A stretch of 64,000 nt of DNA from Burkholderia sp. Leaf177 (GTDB lineage Bacteria; Pseudomonadota; Gammaproteobacteria; Burkholderiales; Burkholderiaceae), in contig NZ_LMPF01000026.1 of assembly GCF_001424345.1 (NCBI RefSeq), positions 62,478 to 126,477 on the forward strand. The letters are read 5' to 3'. Below are positions 36,603-45,686 of the stretch, piece after piece. A model generated the notes under the pieces. That model did not search any database and was not told the DNA's origin. It saw nothing but the letters and a program-made list of their open reading frames with translations. Each line of letters opens with the position of its first letter. The first letter of the stretch is position 1. A program made the translations under genes and the position numbers.

Positions 36603-37457
36603 TCAGTCCTTCCAGAAAACCAGCGCTCGCAATTCGATACTCCTGCGCGGCGCGGCGTTTTTGAGCGTCGTCGGATCTTCGAACGCCGTGTGCGCGGTCA
36701 GGCGCGCGGTACCGTCCTCGCGCGAATCGTAGATCTTCAGCAGCAAGGCCTCGTCGGGACGAAGCTTGGGGAAGTAATACCAGCGATGCGCAGGGTTATA
36801 CGTGAACGAGAATGTCTCGCCGATCTTGTCCGGATAAACCAGGTCGCCGGGCACCACGTCGGCGGCGGCGATCGAACGGGCGTCGCATAACGCGAGTGGC
36901 AACTGCTCGACCACATCGAGCGGCCGCCACGGGTTGATGATGGCGAACCGGTGATTCAGGCGGCGCGCGGCTTCGTCGGCGGGAAGATGGTCGCGCACGC
37001 GCCGTGGACCCGATGAAAAAGTCTGATCGTTATGCACGCGCCGCACGGGTTCGCGAAGGTACGCGGTGCTTCGCGAACCGCTTTTGCTGTCACGAATGGT
37101 GTGATCGAAGATGACGATTTTTTCAGCGCCTGTCGCCGCGATCAGCAACGTTTCCGCTTCGGGATAATAGGTCGAGCGGATGGCGGTTTCATCGCGGAAA
37201 TCATTCACGGCGCTCGCGTGACGCACATGCTGGAAGCCGCTTTTATCGAGCGATAACTCGCCTGCTTCGGCAAGCGCGCGGGCGTCGTGGAGAGTCACTT
37301 CCCGTGCTTCCAGTTCTCCCGTGGTCCAGGGCACGCCGGGTGGCGGCTCGAAAGTGTAGTTGACCGGGCGGCCTTCACCGGCCTTCAGATAATTCAACTC
37401 GGCTTTGACTGCGCGTCGTGCCTGCGCCTGCGGACGTTCTTCGAATGTCGTGCTCAT
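36603..37457 (-). CDS. CmcJ/NvfI-like oxygenase family protein
   Basis: A 284-residue protein of the CmcJ/NvfI (PTHR34598-type) family, related to cephamycin 7-alpha-hydroxylase component CmcJ and fungal NvfI/AsaB oxygenases. Conserved segments seen are VRRVHNDQTF (candidate H-x-D metal ligands), HRFAIINPWRPLDVVEQLPLAL and HRWYYFPKLRPDEALLLKIYDS. GAGGAA precedes ATG 37457. Bacterial members are mostly uncharacterised. Neighbours are a MetQ-like binding protein and a YbaK-type deacylase, which do not fix the substrate. Confidence 0.82.
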   Translation of the reverse strand: MSTTFEERPQAQARRAVKAELNYLKAGEGRPVNYTFEPPPGVPWTTGELEAREVTLHDARALAEAGELSLDKSGFQHVRHASAVNDFRDETAIRSTYYPEAETLLIAATGAEKIVIFDHTIRDSKSGSRSTAYLREPVRRVHNDQTFSSGPRRVRDHLPADEAARRLNHRFAIINPWRPLDVVEQLPLALCDARSIAAADVVPGDLVYPDKIGETFSFTYNPAHRWYYFPKLRPDEALLLKIYDSREDGTARLTAHTAFEDPTTLKNAAPRRSIELRALVFWKD

Positions 37458-37554
37458 GTCGTTCCTCGTGACCATGCTCAGGACTTTCAAAGCTATACCT
37501 GCGTGCGCCGAACCTGAACGAAGGAAACGCCATAAGGTTATGAACGCGCGTGCT

Positions 37555-38088
37555 TCAGGCGACGGTCATCGACGCTACTTCCGCACCGGGCAACGCAGCG
37601 AGAACCGCGGGCGTCAGTACCAGCTTTGCGGTGCGGATGCCGGCGCCCATCACGATCTGCGCGCGCGTCATGACCGCGGATTCGATCAGCACGCGCCAGC
37701 CGGTCGGCAGGCCGAACGCGGTAATCCCGCCGAATTCCATGGCGCTGTGCTCCACGGCCGCTTCGCGCGGCGCGAACGAAACTTTCTTCGCGCCGAGCGT
37801 TTGCCGCACGGCGCCGTTCACATCCAGCCGATGAGAACCGAGCGTCACCACGGCCGCGAAATGTTCGTCGCCGTCTTTTTTGTATCGAAGCACGATGGTG
37901 TTCGCGCAATCCTCGAGCGGGATGCCATAGCGGGCGCTGCAATCGGCTGTGTCCGAGGCGTCGTCGGCGACGGCGAACACGACCACGTCCCGGCCTTCGA
38001 TGGCTTCGGCCACATGCGCCGGCAAGCGCGTGTTCAACTGGTCGGCGGGGATGACATCGGTTGTTGCGTTGATTTCGTACAGGTTCAT
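37555..38088 (-). CDS. YbaK/EbsC-family aminoacyl-tRNA deacylase-like protein
   Basis: A 177-residue YbaK-fold protein (ARYGIPLEDCANTIVLRYKKDGDEHFAAVVTLGSHRLDVNGAVRQTLGAKKVSFA), with the MEFGGITAFGLPTGW region that lines the editing site. Members hydrolyse mischarged tRNAs, such as Cys-tRNA(Pro) or Ala-tRNA(Pro), in trans. Specificity cannot be told from sequence alone. It is divergent from the PhyH-like gene with a 251-bp gap. Confidence 0.88.
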   Translation of the reverse strand: MNLYEINATTDVIPADQLNTRLPAHVAEAIEGRDVVVFAVADDASDTADCSARYGIPLEDCANTIVLRYKKDGDEHFAAVVTLGSHRLDVNGAVRQTLGAKKVSFAPREAAVEHSAMEFGGITAFGLPTGWRVLIESAVMTRAQIVMGAGIRTAKLVLTPAVLAALPGAEVASMTVA

Positions 38089-38339
38089 TGGCGTGCAGAA
38101 GTCGCGTGACGAAAGGGGTTTATCCGGCCGTCAGCGTAGCGCAAACCGCAAAGCCGCGCGCGGTCAGGGAATCATTTATGGCATTCAGCGCCGCGGATCG
38201 CGACAGCCGGTCACTCGAAAAAATTGGAATAAAAATTCCATGGTAAAGAAGTATGAAATTCTCGTTGCATTGGCATCGGCGCTGTTCTACCCTTGAGTGC
38301 ATAGCGGCCGGAGCGCCGCAGATATTTCAGGAGACAGCG

Positions 38340-39194
38340 GTGAACAGCATGGAAGCTACTGCAGTAACGCCCAATGCCGTGGTCGATGCCCTTTTGCAAG
38401 GCCCCGGCGCGTTGCGCATAAAGAACGTGTTCAGTCCGGCGCAGGTCGCGGAGGCGCGCAGGATCGTGATGATGCATTCGGAGGATCGCGCGCAAACAGT
38501 CACGCATTTCCAGGGGCAAGCGGCGCAGGAGCAGCGTTTGCATTTGCAGCGACGCGTGTGGAATCTCCTGGCTAAAGGCAGCGTGTTTTCAGAGATGGCC
38601 GAGCATCCAATAATCGTCGAGGCAATGCGCCTTTTCCTCGGCGATGACTTCATCATGGGTTCTATCGCGGCGAACCGGATCTTGCCGGACGGGCCGGGAC
38701 AGGAACCGCACATCGATTATCCGTATTGGGATTTTCACGCGCCCGCCACGTTTCCGACCGGCATCAACACGAGCTTTCCGCTCAATGCGCAGATCACCAT
38801 TCCGCTCGATCCATTTACGCCGCTGACCGGCGCGACCGCGTTTGTGCCGCACACGCAGCACGAATTGCGTTATCCGGGCGAAGGCGATGCATTCTTCGAG
38901 CGCTGCGAGCGCATGGAAGCGGATCCGGGCGATGCGATCGTGTTTTTCGGCGCGACGTGGCATTGCGCGATGCCCAATCGCAGCACGCAGGACCGCAGTG
39001 CGGTTCTGATTCAATACCTGCCAAAGTTCGTCAAGCCGATGGAAGATCTGCGCGCGATGGCCGGCGAGGCGTTCGTGAAAAACGCCAGTCCGACAATGCG
39101 TCAATTGCTCGGCTTGAATTATCCGTATCCGCAGAATCTCGACGCCGTCGCGGTTGCAACGAACGCCGAGGGGCGCACGAACGCCGTGCGCTGA
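38340..39194 (+). CDS. Phytanoyl-CoA dioxygenase (PhyH)-family Fe(II)/2-oxoglutarate oxygenase
   Basis: A 284-residue double-stranded beta-helix oxygenase. H-x-D facial triad in EPHIDYPYWDF (about 120) and distal His in FFGATWHCAMPNRSTQDRS, followed by Arg for 2-oxoglutarate. The start is GTG 38340, 6 nt after AGGAG; an ATG three codons later is the alternative. It should hydroxylate a small molecule. Its stop lies 8 bp from that of a convergent response regulator gene. Confidence 0.9.
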   Translation: MNSMEATAVTPNAVVDALLQGPGALRIKNVFSPAQVAEARRIVMMHSEDRAQTVTHFQGQAAQEQRLHLQRRVWNLLAKGSVFSEMAEHPIIVEAMRLFLGDDFIMGSIAANRILPDGPGQEPHIDYPYWDFHAPATFPTGINTSFPLNAQITIPLDPFTPLTGATAFVPHTQHELRYPGEGDAFFERCERMEADPGDAIVFFGATWHCAMPNRSTQDRSAVLIQYLPKFVKPMEDLRAMAGEAFVKNASPTMRQLLGLNYPYPQNLDAVAVATNAEGRTNAVR

Positions 39195-39202
39195 AGTCGG
39201 TT

Positions 39203-39553
39203 TTAGCCTTCGGAGAACCGCAGCGCGCGTTCCAGAGCGGCCGGGCTGATGGGTTTGTGGAGATAACCGTCGAAGGGTTCGAGGTCGTCGTCGCGCAGAT
39301 CGGTGCGGCCGGTCACCGCAATCACGCATGCATCGCGCGATGCACCTTCTTCGCGCACCTGACGGCAAAGCTCCCGGCCGTCGGCGTCGGGCAATTCTAT
39401 GTCGAAAAAAACCACGTCGAAGCTTTGCGCTTGCGTCAGCTCCAGCGCGGCGCGGCCGTCATATGCAACCTGCACTTTATGTCCCAGGCCCGAGGCAATT
39501 TCGCCGAATGCATCGGCTGAATCTTTATGGTCGTCGATAAAAAGGATATGCAC
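39203..39553 (-). CDS. Single-domain response regulator (CheY-like), orphan
   Basis: A 116-residue receiver domain with an acidic pair in LFIDDHKDSAD, phospho-acceptor Asp in VVFFDIELPDADG, conserved Thr in AVTGRTD and Lys in LHKPIS. GTG 39553 is the probable start, since the receiver begins immediately. There is no output domain and no adjacent kinase, so it likely acts in a phosphorelay or by protein interaction. Confidence 0.88.
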   Translation of the reverse strand: MHILFIDDHKDSADAFGEIASGLGHKVQVAYDGRAALELTQAQSFDVVFFDIELPDADGRELCRQVREEGASRDACVIAVTGRTDLRDDDLEPFDGYLHKPISPAALERALRFSEG

Positions 39554-39835
39554 GATTCCCTCGGAATTAGGCGGGTTTCTGCTTGGATTTGTCGTCCGGA
39601 AGGCAGGTGGGAAAGAGTGAACGAGAGTGAGATCGCGCGTTCGAGAAGAACGTATGCAACGACAGTGCCAGCTTGCGCAAGTGCTGCAGGGGCGCGGGTG
39701 CGGCGCATTTGTCTGTATCGCGCGGGTCATTGTTACAAGCCCGCGAAATGCGTTTGACAATCGCCGGACAACCTAAGAGCATGTTTCCGTTGGAAAGTTT
39801 TTGACCTTCTTTTATCGTTTTCTCAGCGCTTACTT

Positions 39836-40510
39836 ATGAACGAACGCCGAAAACCCGCAGCGGTTTCACGGTCTAAACAAACGCAGGTTTCCACTGCAAC
39901 GTCCGCGCAAAAGCCGTATCACCATGGCTCGCTCCCCAACGCGTTGCTTGCCGCAGCTGAAACCGTGCTGCGGACCGAAGGCATCAGCGGCCTGAGCCTG
40001 CGCTCTATCGCGCGTGAAGCCGGCGTGTCGCACACGGCGCCGCAACATCATTTCGGCGATACGGCCGGCGTCCTGAGCGAACTGGCGGCAATTGGGCATC
40101 GTCGCCTCACCGAGACCATGGCAAAACACGCGCACGGTTTGCCGCCCGGCTCGCAACGGCGGCGCGCGATCGCACGCGGCTACGTGAGTTTTGCGGTGGC
40201 GAACGCGGATTTGTTCCGGCTCATGTCGCGGGCGGACATGCTGGACAACACGCGTCCGGCCTTGGTCGAAGCGCGGCGTGCATCGGCAATGGCCTTGTCC
40301 GATGTGACCGACGACTCCACGGATGTGACTCAGTCGCCAAAGCTCGATGCCGCCCGCGCGGTCGCCATGACCGCCGCCTGGGCTTATGTGCACGGCCTGG
40401 CGACGTTGCTTATCGATGGCCGTCTCAACGGACTTGCGCTCGCGGCCGATGGCGTGGAAAACGCCGATGCGCTGGTCGATGCAACCATCGAGCAGATGCA
40501 AATTCAATAG
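39836..40510 (+). CDS. TetR-family regulator
   Basis: A 224-residue regulator with HTH LRSIAREAGVSHTAPQHHFGDTAGVLSELAA (about 58-88) after a basic, low-complexity N-terminal tail of about 28 residues. The C-terminal ligand domain resembles TetR_C_13/WHG types (SFAVANADLFRLMSRADML). It lies 128 bp upstream of the IlvD/Edd gene on the same strand, but a LacI protein and a LacI-type operator are better candidates for regulating that operon. Confidence 0.92.
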   Translation: MNERRKPAAVSRSKQTQVSTATSAQKPYHHGSLPNALLAAAETVLRTEGISGLSLRSIAREAGVSHTAPQHHFGDTAGVLSELAAIGHRRLTETMAKHAHGLPPGSQRRRAIARGYVSFAVANADLFRLMSRADMLDNTRPALVEARRASAMALSDVTDDSTDVTQSPKLDAARAVAMTAAWAYVHGLATLLIDGRLNGLALAADGVENADALVDATIEQMQIQ

Positions 40511-40566
40511 CGGCGCAATCGCTGAAGAGCAAGTTTGTCCGTAAAAGCCCCTACGGACGACCGCGA

Positions 40567-40582
40567 ATGATAGCGTTACCAT
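40567..40582. promoter_or_regulatory. Candidate GntR/LacI-type operator of the sugar-acid operon
   Basis: ATGATAGCGTTACCAT, a 16-bp imperfect palindrome with central CG and 6 of 8 symmetric pairs. It fits the ATGxTAxCG…TAxCAT pattern of gluconate-type LacI operators. It lies 56 bp upstream of the IlvD/Edd start; the linked LacI-type regulator is the likely binder. Confidence 0.5.
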
Positions 40583-40638
40583 CCGTCCAAGACATCGTTT
40601 GCAACACTGTCACGATCCAACCGCCCTGGAGAATCAGC

Positions 40639-42420
40639 TTGGCGCCAAAACGCAAGACCCCAGAAGAACTCCGAAGCTTTCGATGGTATGGCGTGAATGA
40701 CCTGCGCTCTTTCGGCCACCGCTCGCGCACCGCGCAAATGGGCTATCACCCGTCCGACTACATGGGCAAACCCGTCATCGCCGTCGTGAACACGTGGAGC
40801 GAAATCAACTCGTGCCACACGCATTTCAAGCAACGCGTGGAAGAGGTCAAGCGCGGCGTCTGGCAAGCCGGCGGCTTTCCTGTCGAGATGCCCGTCATGA
40901 CGCTTGCCGAGCCCTTCCAGAAACCCACGACCATGCTCTACCGCAACTTCCTTGCGATGGAAACCGAGGAACTGCTGAAGTCGTATCAATTCGACGGCTG
41001 CGTGCTGATGGGCGGCTGCGACAAGACCACGCCCGGCCTGCTGATGGGCGCCATCAGCATGAATTTGCCGAGCATCTTCCTGCCCGCCGGTCCCATGTTG
41101 CGCGGCAACTGGAACGGCCGGACGCTCGGCAGTGGCTCCGATACCTGGAAATACTGGGCCGAACTTCGCGCCGGAAAAATCACGGAAGAGGAATGGAAGG
41201 GCATAGAAAGCGGCATTGCGCGCTCGCCAGGCCATTGCATGACGATGGGCACGGCATCGACCATGACCACCGCGACGGAGGCGCTCGGCCTGATCCTGCC
41301 GGGATTTTCATCGATACCCGCCGTGGACTCGCGCCATGCACAGTTCGCTTCGCTCACGGGGCAACGGATCGTGGAGATGGTCTGGACGGACCAGAAACCA
41401 TCGGACATCCTGACCGCGAAGTCCTTCGACAACGCCGTCACCACCGTGCTTTCCATGTCGGGATCCACAAACGCGATCGTGCATCTGGTCGCGGTGGCGC
41501 GGCGCGCGGGCATCGACCTGACGACGGCGCGCTTCGATGAACTCTCGCGCATCACGCCCGTGCTCGCCAACTTGCGCCCGGCGGGCAAGTACTTGATGGA
41601 AGACTTTTTCTACGCGGGCGGCCTGCGCGCGCTGCTGGTCGAATTGGGCAAGCTTATCGATGGCACGCAAATGACGGTGAGCGGAACGACGCTCGCGGAA
41701 AACATAGAAGGCGCCGAGATTTTCAATGTCGATGTCATCCGCAAGTTCGACAACCCGATCGTGGAACGCGACGGCCTCGCCGTGCTGACCGGCAATCTCG
41801 CGCCCGATGGCGCCGTGATCAAACCTGCCGCCATGGAACCGCACTTATTGAAAGCGCGCGGCCCTGCTGTCGTGTTCAAGGACTACGCGGACATGGCGGC
41901 GCGTATCGACCACGAAGAGCTCGAGATCACCGCCGAGTCCGTGATCGTTCTGCAGCACGCGGGACCCGTAGGCGCGCCGGGCATGCCCGAGTGGGGCCAG
42001 TTGCCCATACCGCAAAAGCTCTTGAAACAAGGTGTGCGCGACATGGTTCGCATCTCCGACGCACGCATGAGCGGCACGAGCTACGGCGCGTGCGTGCTGC
42101 ATGTGGCGCCTGAATCGTTCGTTGGCGGTCCGCTCGCGTTGGTGCGCGACGGCGACATGATCGAGCTCGATGTCCCTGGCCGGCGTCTTCATCTCGATGT
42201 CAGCGACGAAGAACTCGCCGCGCGCAATGCGGCATGGATAGCGCCGAAGCGTCCTTTCGAGCGCGGTTTCGGTGTGATGCACCAGCTTCACGTGACGCAA
42301 GCGAACAAGGGTTGCGACTTCGACTTCCTGGAAGAACCGCTGACGGCCGTGACGAACGCGGACACGACTAACGCGACGAACGCGACGAACGCGAATCGCG
42401 ATGAACCCGAGATCCATTGA
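40639..42420 (+). CDS. IlvD/Edd-family sugar-acid dehydratase
   Basis: A 593-residue iron-sulfur dehydratase. Fe-S cysteines are seen in WSEINSCHTHF (about 50), MGGCDKTTPG (about 122) and SPGHCMTMGTAST (about 195). I chose TTG 40639 because GGAG lies 7 nt upstream and the conserved LAPKRKTPEELRSF start follows; an upstream ATG would sit on the operator. Family members dehydrate aldonic acids such as L-arabonate, D-xylonate or D-galactonate to 2-keto-3-deoxy acids. The downstream RraA-like gene, transporter and LacI regulator support a sugar-acid pathway. Which sugar cannot be told. The C-terminus ends in an unusual Asn-Ala-Thr repeat tail. Confidence 0.9.
   Translation: MAPKRKTPEELRSFRWYGVNDLRSFGHRSRTAQMGYHPSDYMGKPVIAVVNTWSEINSCHTHFKQRVEEVKRGVWQAGGFPVEMPVMTLAEPFQKPTTMLYRNFLAMETEELLKSYQFDGCVLMGGCDKTTPGLLMGAISMNLPSIFLPAGPMLRGNWNGRTLGSGSDTWKYWAELRAGKITEEEWKGIESGIARSPGHCMTMGTASTMTTATEALGLILPGFSSIPAVDSRHAQFASLTGQRIVEMVWTDQKPSDILTAKSFDNAVTTVLSMSGSTNAIVHLVAVARRAGIDLTTARFDELSRITPVLANLRPAGKYLMEDFFYAGGLRALLVELGKLIDGTQMTVSGTTLAENIEGAEIFNVDVIRKFDNPIVERDGLAVLTGNLAPDGAVIKPAAMEPHLLKARGPAVVFKDYADMAARIDHEELEITAESVIVLQHAGPVGAPGMPEWGQLPIPQKLLKQGVRDMVRISDARMSGTSYGACVLHVAPESFVGGPLALVRDGDMIELDVPGRRLHLDVSDEELAARNAAWIAPKRPFERGFGVMHQLHVTQANKGCDFDFLEEPLTAVTNADTTNATNATNANRDEPEIH
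42370..42394 (+). repeat. In-frame 9-bp tandem repeat at the end of the dehydratase gene
   Basis: AACGCGACG occurs twice plus a partial third copy, encoding Asn-Ala-Thr units in the last 20 residues. Length changes here would stay in frame. Confidence 0.8.
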
Positions 42421-42442
42421 TTCAATTCCGAGTACTGACCAA

Positions 42443-43174
42443 ATGACTTCATCCGATACCGCCGTCAGCGCCGAAGCGCTCGAACTGTTGCGCCACGTCA
42501 GCACGGCAACGCTCACCACGCAATTGTTCAAACGCGGCTTGCGCAATGTCTTCCTGCAAGGCGTCGCGCCGCTGGTCAAGCCTGAACCGGGCGCCCCGAA
42601 TCTCGTTGGTCCAGCGTTCACGCTGCGCAATATCCCGGCGCGTGAAGACATCGATCACGTGGGCGTGTTTCAGGACCCCGATCATCCGCAACGCAAAGCG
42701 GTCGAGAGCGCGCCGCCGGGAAGCGTGCTCGTGCAGGATTGCCGTGGCGATCGATCGGTGGCATCGGTAGGATCGATTCTCGCGTTGCGGCTTGCAAAGC
42801 GCGGCGTGGCGGGCATGGTGTCGGACGGCGCCGTGCGCGACAGCGGCACGATCTCCAGCCTCGGTCTGCCGCTCTGGTGCGCGGGCGCGAGCGCGCCGCT
42901 CAATCTCGCGAAACATCACGCAGTCGATATGAACGTGCCGATAGCGTGCGGCGGCGTGGCGGTTTATCCCGGCGACATCGTGGTGGCGGACGTGGACGGC
43001 GTAGTGATCGTGCCGCACGAAATGGCGGAAGAGGTTGCGCGCGATGCGACCGACCAGGAGCAACTGGAAATTTTCATTTCGCAGCGCATCGATGAAGGCA
43101 GGCCGTTGCGCGGCACGTATCCGCCGAACGAAGAAACGCTTGCTGCTTATGCGTCATGGCGCGCGCAAAAATGA
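42443..43174 (+). CDS. RraA-like (HMG/CHA aldolase-type) protein
   Basis: A 243-residue RraA-fold protein with GMVSDGAVRDSGTISSLGLPLWC and GGVAVYPGDIVVADVDGVVIVP. It retains the Arg-Asp pair (VRDSG) used for substrate and metal binding by class II 4-hydroxy-4-methyl-2-oxoglutarate aldolases. ATG 42443 was chosen; an in-frame ATG at 42401 overlaps the dehydratase gene. Often labelled an RNase E inhibitor, but next to an IlvD/Edd dehydratase it is better seen as a pyruvate-type aldolase that cleaves the 2-keto-3-deoxy acid (inference). Confidence 0.85.
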   Translation: MTSSDTAVSAEALELLRHVSTATLTTQLFKRGLRNVFLQGVAPLVKPEPGAPNLVGPAFTLRNIPAREDIDHVGVFQDPDHPQRKAVESAPPGSVLVQDCRGDRSVASVGSILALRLAKRGVAGMVSDGAVRDSGTISSLGLPLWCAGASAPLNLAKHHAVDMNVPIACGGVAVYPGDIVVADVDGVVIVPHEMAEEVARDATDQEQLEIFISQRIDEGRPLRGTYPPNEETLAAYASWRAQK

Positions 43175-44505
43175 TGGATACCGCTCAGCATTCAATCGAT
43201 GAAACGCCGCTGATCAACCGTCTCGCGCTCAGGCTGATGCCGCTCCTGGGCCTGCTTTATTTGATTGCGTATATTGACCGGTCGAATATCAGCTTTGCCA
43301 AGTTGCAGATGCTCGGCAGTCTGGGTTTGAGCGAAGTCGCGTATGGGCTGGGTGCATCGCTGTTTTTTATCGGCTATCTGATCTTTGAAGTGCCGAGCAA
43401 TTTGTTGCTGCATAATTACGGCGCGCCGCGATGGATCGCGCGGATCATGCTGACGTGGGGCATCGTGACCGTACTGCTTGCATTCACGAAGAACGCGACC
43501 TCGTTTTATGTGCTGCGTTTCCTTCTGGGTGCTTCCGAAGCAGGGCTTTATCCGGGCGTGATCTATTACCTGACGCTGTGGTTTCCATCGCGGCATCGCG
43601 TACGCATGCTTGGGTACTTTACGATTGGCAGCAGCCTCGGCAACATGGTGGGCGCGCCCATTTGCGGCTGGCTGCTCGACAAAGGCGGCTTGTTCGGTTT
43701 GCAAGGATGGCAGCTCGTATTCATTGTCACCGGCATTCCTTCCATACTGCTCACCGCCGTCGTGTTGCTGTATTTGCCTGAGTCTCCACTCAAAGCCAGA
43801 TTTATTACGGATACCGAAAAGAAATGGCTTGCGGCAACGCTGGAAAAAGAACGCGCATTGGCTGCGCAATCCGAGTCCGGGAAGAGCAGCTTCCTGAGCG
43901 TGGTGACCGAACCGCGTGTAATCGGCATGGCGCTGTACTACATGATGCTTTCAATGTCCGTCTACGGCGTGAGCTACTGGTTGCCGACGCTGGTCAAGGG
44001 CTTCGGCGTGAGCAATACAGTCAACGGCCTGATCAACATCGTCCCGTGGTTGCTCGCCACGCTCGTGTTGTTGTGGCTGCCGTCGAAACTGCGCGCATCG
44101 AACCGCACGATGACAGCCATGTTGTGCGCGGCGGTGCTCGGCGTAATCTTTTTCCTCGGCAGCGTCTTCCTGCCGACAAACACGCTGCGGTTCATTGCAC
44201 TGAGCCTTGGCGCGCCATGCATGTATTTGTTGTTGCCGTGTTTCTGGACGTTGCCGCCGAAGTTCCTGACCGGCGCACGCGCGGCAGCCGGGATTGCGGC
44301 GATCAATTCGCTCGGGAACGTGGGTGGTTTTATAGCGCAGAATCTCGTGCCTTGGGTCAGGCAGGCGAGCGGCAGCACCAAAGCGCCCATGCTGATTCCG
44401 GCCGCTTGTCTGTTTACGTTCGGTGTTGTCACGCTGATCCTGATGCGGCGCGAGCGTCGTGATCAATTAGGCGGCACCCGCGAGCGTCGCGCCGAAGCGG
44501 CTTAG
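43171..44505 (+). CDS. MFS transporter, anion:cation symporter (ACS) family
   Basis: A 444-residue 12-TM transporter with ACS signatures: LRLMPLLGLLYLIAYIDRSNISFA in TM1, LFFIGYLIFEVPSNLLLHNYG in TM2, RFLLGASEAGLYPGVIYYLTLWFP in TM4. The start overlaps the RraA-like stop (43171-43174). The family takes up organic anions such as glucarate, galactonate, tartrate and phthalate, which fits import of the sugar acid used by the upstream enzymes. Confidence 0.93.
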   Translation: MMDTAQHSIDETPLINRLALRLMPLLGLLYLIAYIDRSNISFAKLQMLGSLGLSEVAYGLGASLFFIGYLIFEVPSNLLLHNYGAPRWIARIMLTWGIVTVLLAFTKNATSFYVLRFLLGASEAGLYPGVIYYLTLWFPSRHRVRMLGYFTIGSSLGNMVGAPICGWLLDKGGLFGLQGWQLVFIVTGIPSILLTAVVLLYLPESPLKARFITDTEKKWLAATLEKERALAAQSESGKSSFLSVVTEPRVIGMALYYMMLSMSVYGVSYWLPTLVKGFGVSNTVNGLINIVPWLLATLVLLWLPSKLRASNRTMTAMLCAAVLGVIFFLGSVFLPTNTLRFIALSLGAPCMYLLLPCFWTLPPKFLTGARAAAGIAAINSLGNVGGFIAQNLVPWVRQASGSTKAPMLIPAACLFTFGVVTLILMRRERRDQLGGTRERRAEAA

Positions 44506-44557
44506 CGTCGGCGCCAAACTACAATGGCGGCATTGAACTTCTTAGCTCCAGTGAATC

Positions 44558-45625
44558 ATGCCGAATGACAAGCCCGCCGCGCTTTCCATCGATAACGCCG
44601 CGAGTAACACAACACGCGTCAAGCGCACGCGCGGCGGTCCGAAGGGATTGCGTATCACCGACGTAGCCACGGCTGCGGGCGTGTCGCCGATCACCGTTTC
44701 GCGCGTATTCAACAGTCCCGAAACCGTCGCGCCCGAAACGCTCGAACGCGTGCGGCAAGTCGTTCAGAAGCTCGGTTATGTGCCGAACCGGCTTGCGGGC
44801 GGATTGTCTTCGTCGAAGTCACGGCTGATCGCGGCCATCGTGCCGACTATCGCGCATTCGTTGTTTTCGGAAACGATCCAGGTCTTCAGCGAAACGATGT
44901 CGAAGGCCGGCTATCAGGTGCTTCTGGCGCTGAGCGGCTATAGCGACACGAGCGAGGAAACGCTGCTCGACGCGGTGCTGAGCCGGCGTCCCGAAGGCGT
45001 GTTGCTCACGGGTGTTGCGCATACGGATTCGCTTCGGGAACGGTTGCGCAACGTCGGCATTCCGATTGTCGAGACATGGGACATGACGGACACGCCTATC
45101 GACATGCTCGTGGGGTTTTCGCATTATCAGGTGGGCGTTGCGGTGGCCGAACGCTTCATTGCGCGAGGCGCCCGGTATCCAGGACTCGTATCTGCCAACG
45201 ATGATCGCGCCATTGCACGCATCACCGGTTTTCGCGCACGTCTCGCCCGCGAAGGCATTCACGACATTGCCGAAGTGATCGTCGCGCCGCCGAGTTCGGT
45301 ATCGGTCGGCAAGGCCGCGCTGCCGGAATTGCTCGCACGTAAGCCTCACCTCGACGCCGTGTTTTGCGGCTCGGATCTGCTTGCCTCCGGCGTGCTCGGC
45401 GAAGCGAAACGGCGGGGTATCGGCGTGCCGTCGCAGCTGGCCATCTGCGGATTCGGCGACCTCGAATTCGCTTCGGAGACAAGCCCAACGCTCACGACCG
45501 TGCGCGTGGACGGCACACATATTGGTCTCAACGCCGCGCAGTGTTTGCTCGCACGTTTGAAAGGCGAGCAGCACGCGAGCGTGACCGACGTGGGCTTTCA
45601 GATCGTCGAACGCGAAACGGTCTGA
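44558..45625 (+). CDS. LacI-family regulator (gluconate-type)
   Basis: A 355-residue repressor. HTH ITDVATAAGVSPITVSRVFNSPETVAPETLERV (about 33-65) with hinge LGYVPNRLAGGLSSSKS, then a ribose-binding-like effector domain (LIAAIVPTIAHSLFSETIQVFSETM). The sequence resembles the GntR/IdnR group. It is last in the operon and likely represses it through the CG-centred dyad at 40567-40582. No clear Shine-Dalgarno precedes ATG 44558. Confidence 0.92.
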   Translation: MPNDKPAALSIDNAASNTTRVKRTRGGPKGLRITDVATAAGVSPITVSRVFNSPETVAPETLERVRQVVQKLGYVPNRLAGGLSSSKSRLIAAIVPTIAHSLFSETIQVFSETMSKAGYQVLLALSGYSDTSEETLLDAVLSRRPEGVLLTGVAHTDSLRERLRNVGIPIVETWDMTDTPIDMLVGFSHYQVGVAVAERFIARGARYPGLVSANDDRAIARITGFRARLAREGIHDIAEVIVAPPSSVSVGKAALPELLARKPHLDAVFCGSDLLASGVLGEAKRRGIGVPSQLAICGFGDLEFASETSPTLTTVRVDGTHIGLNAAQCLLARLKGEQHASVTDVGFQIVERETV

Positions 45626-45686
45626 AACCGCGCGTATCCCTCCTTCCGGCGGGCTCCTTCGAGTCCCTTCGTATGCGCGGTTTCAG
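45622..45686. other. Long-loop inverted repeat overlapping the lacI stop
   Basis: CTGAAACCGCGC (45622-45633) and GCGCGGTTTCAG (45675-45686) are perfect 12-bp inverted arms 41 bp apart. No U-tract follows. It could be a terminator, or two widely spaced LacI-like half-sites. Confidence 0.45.
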
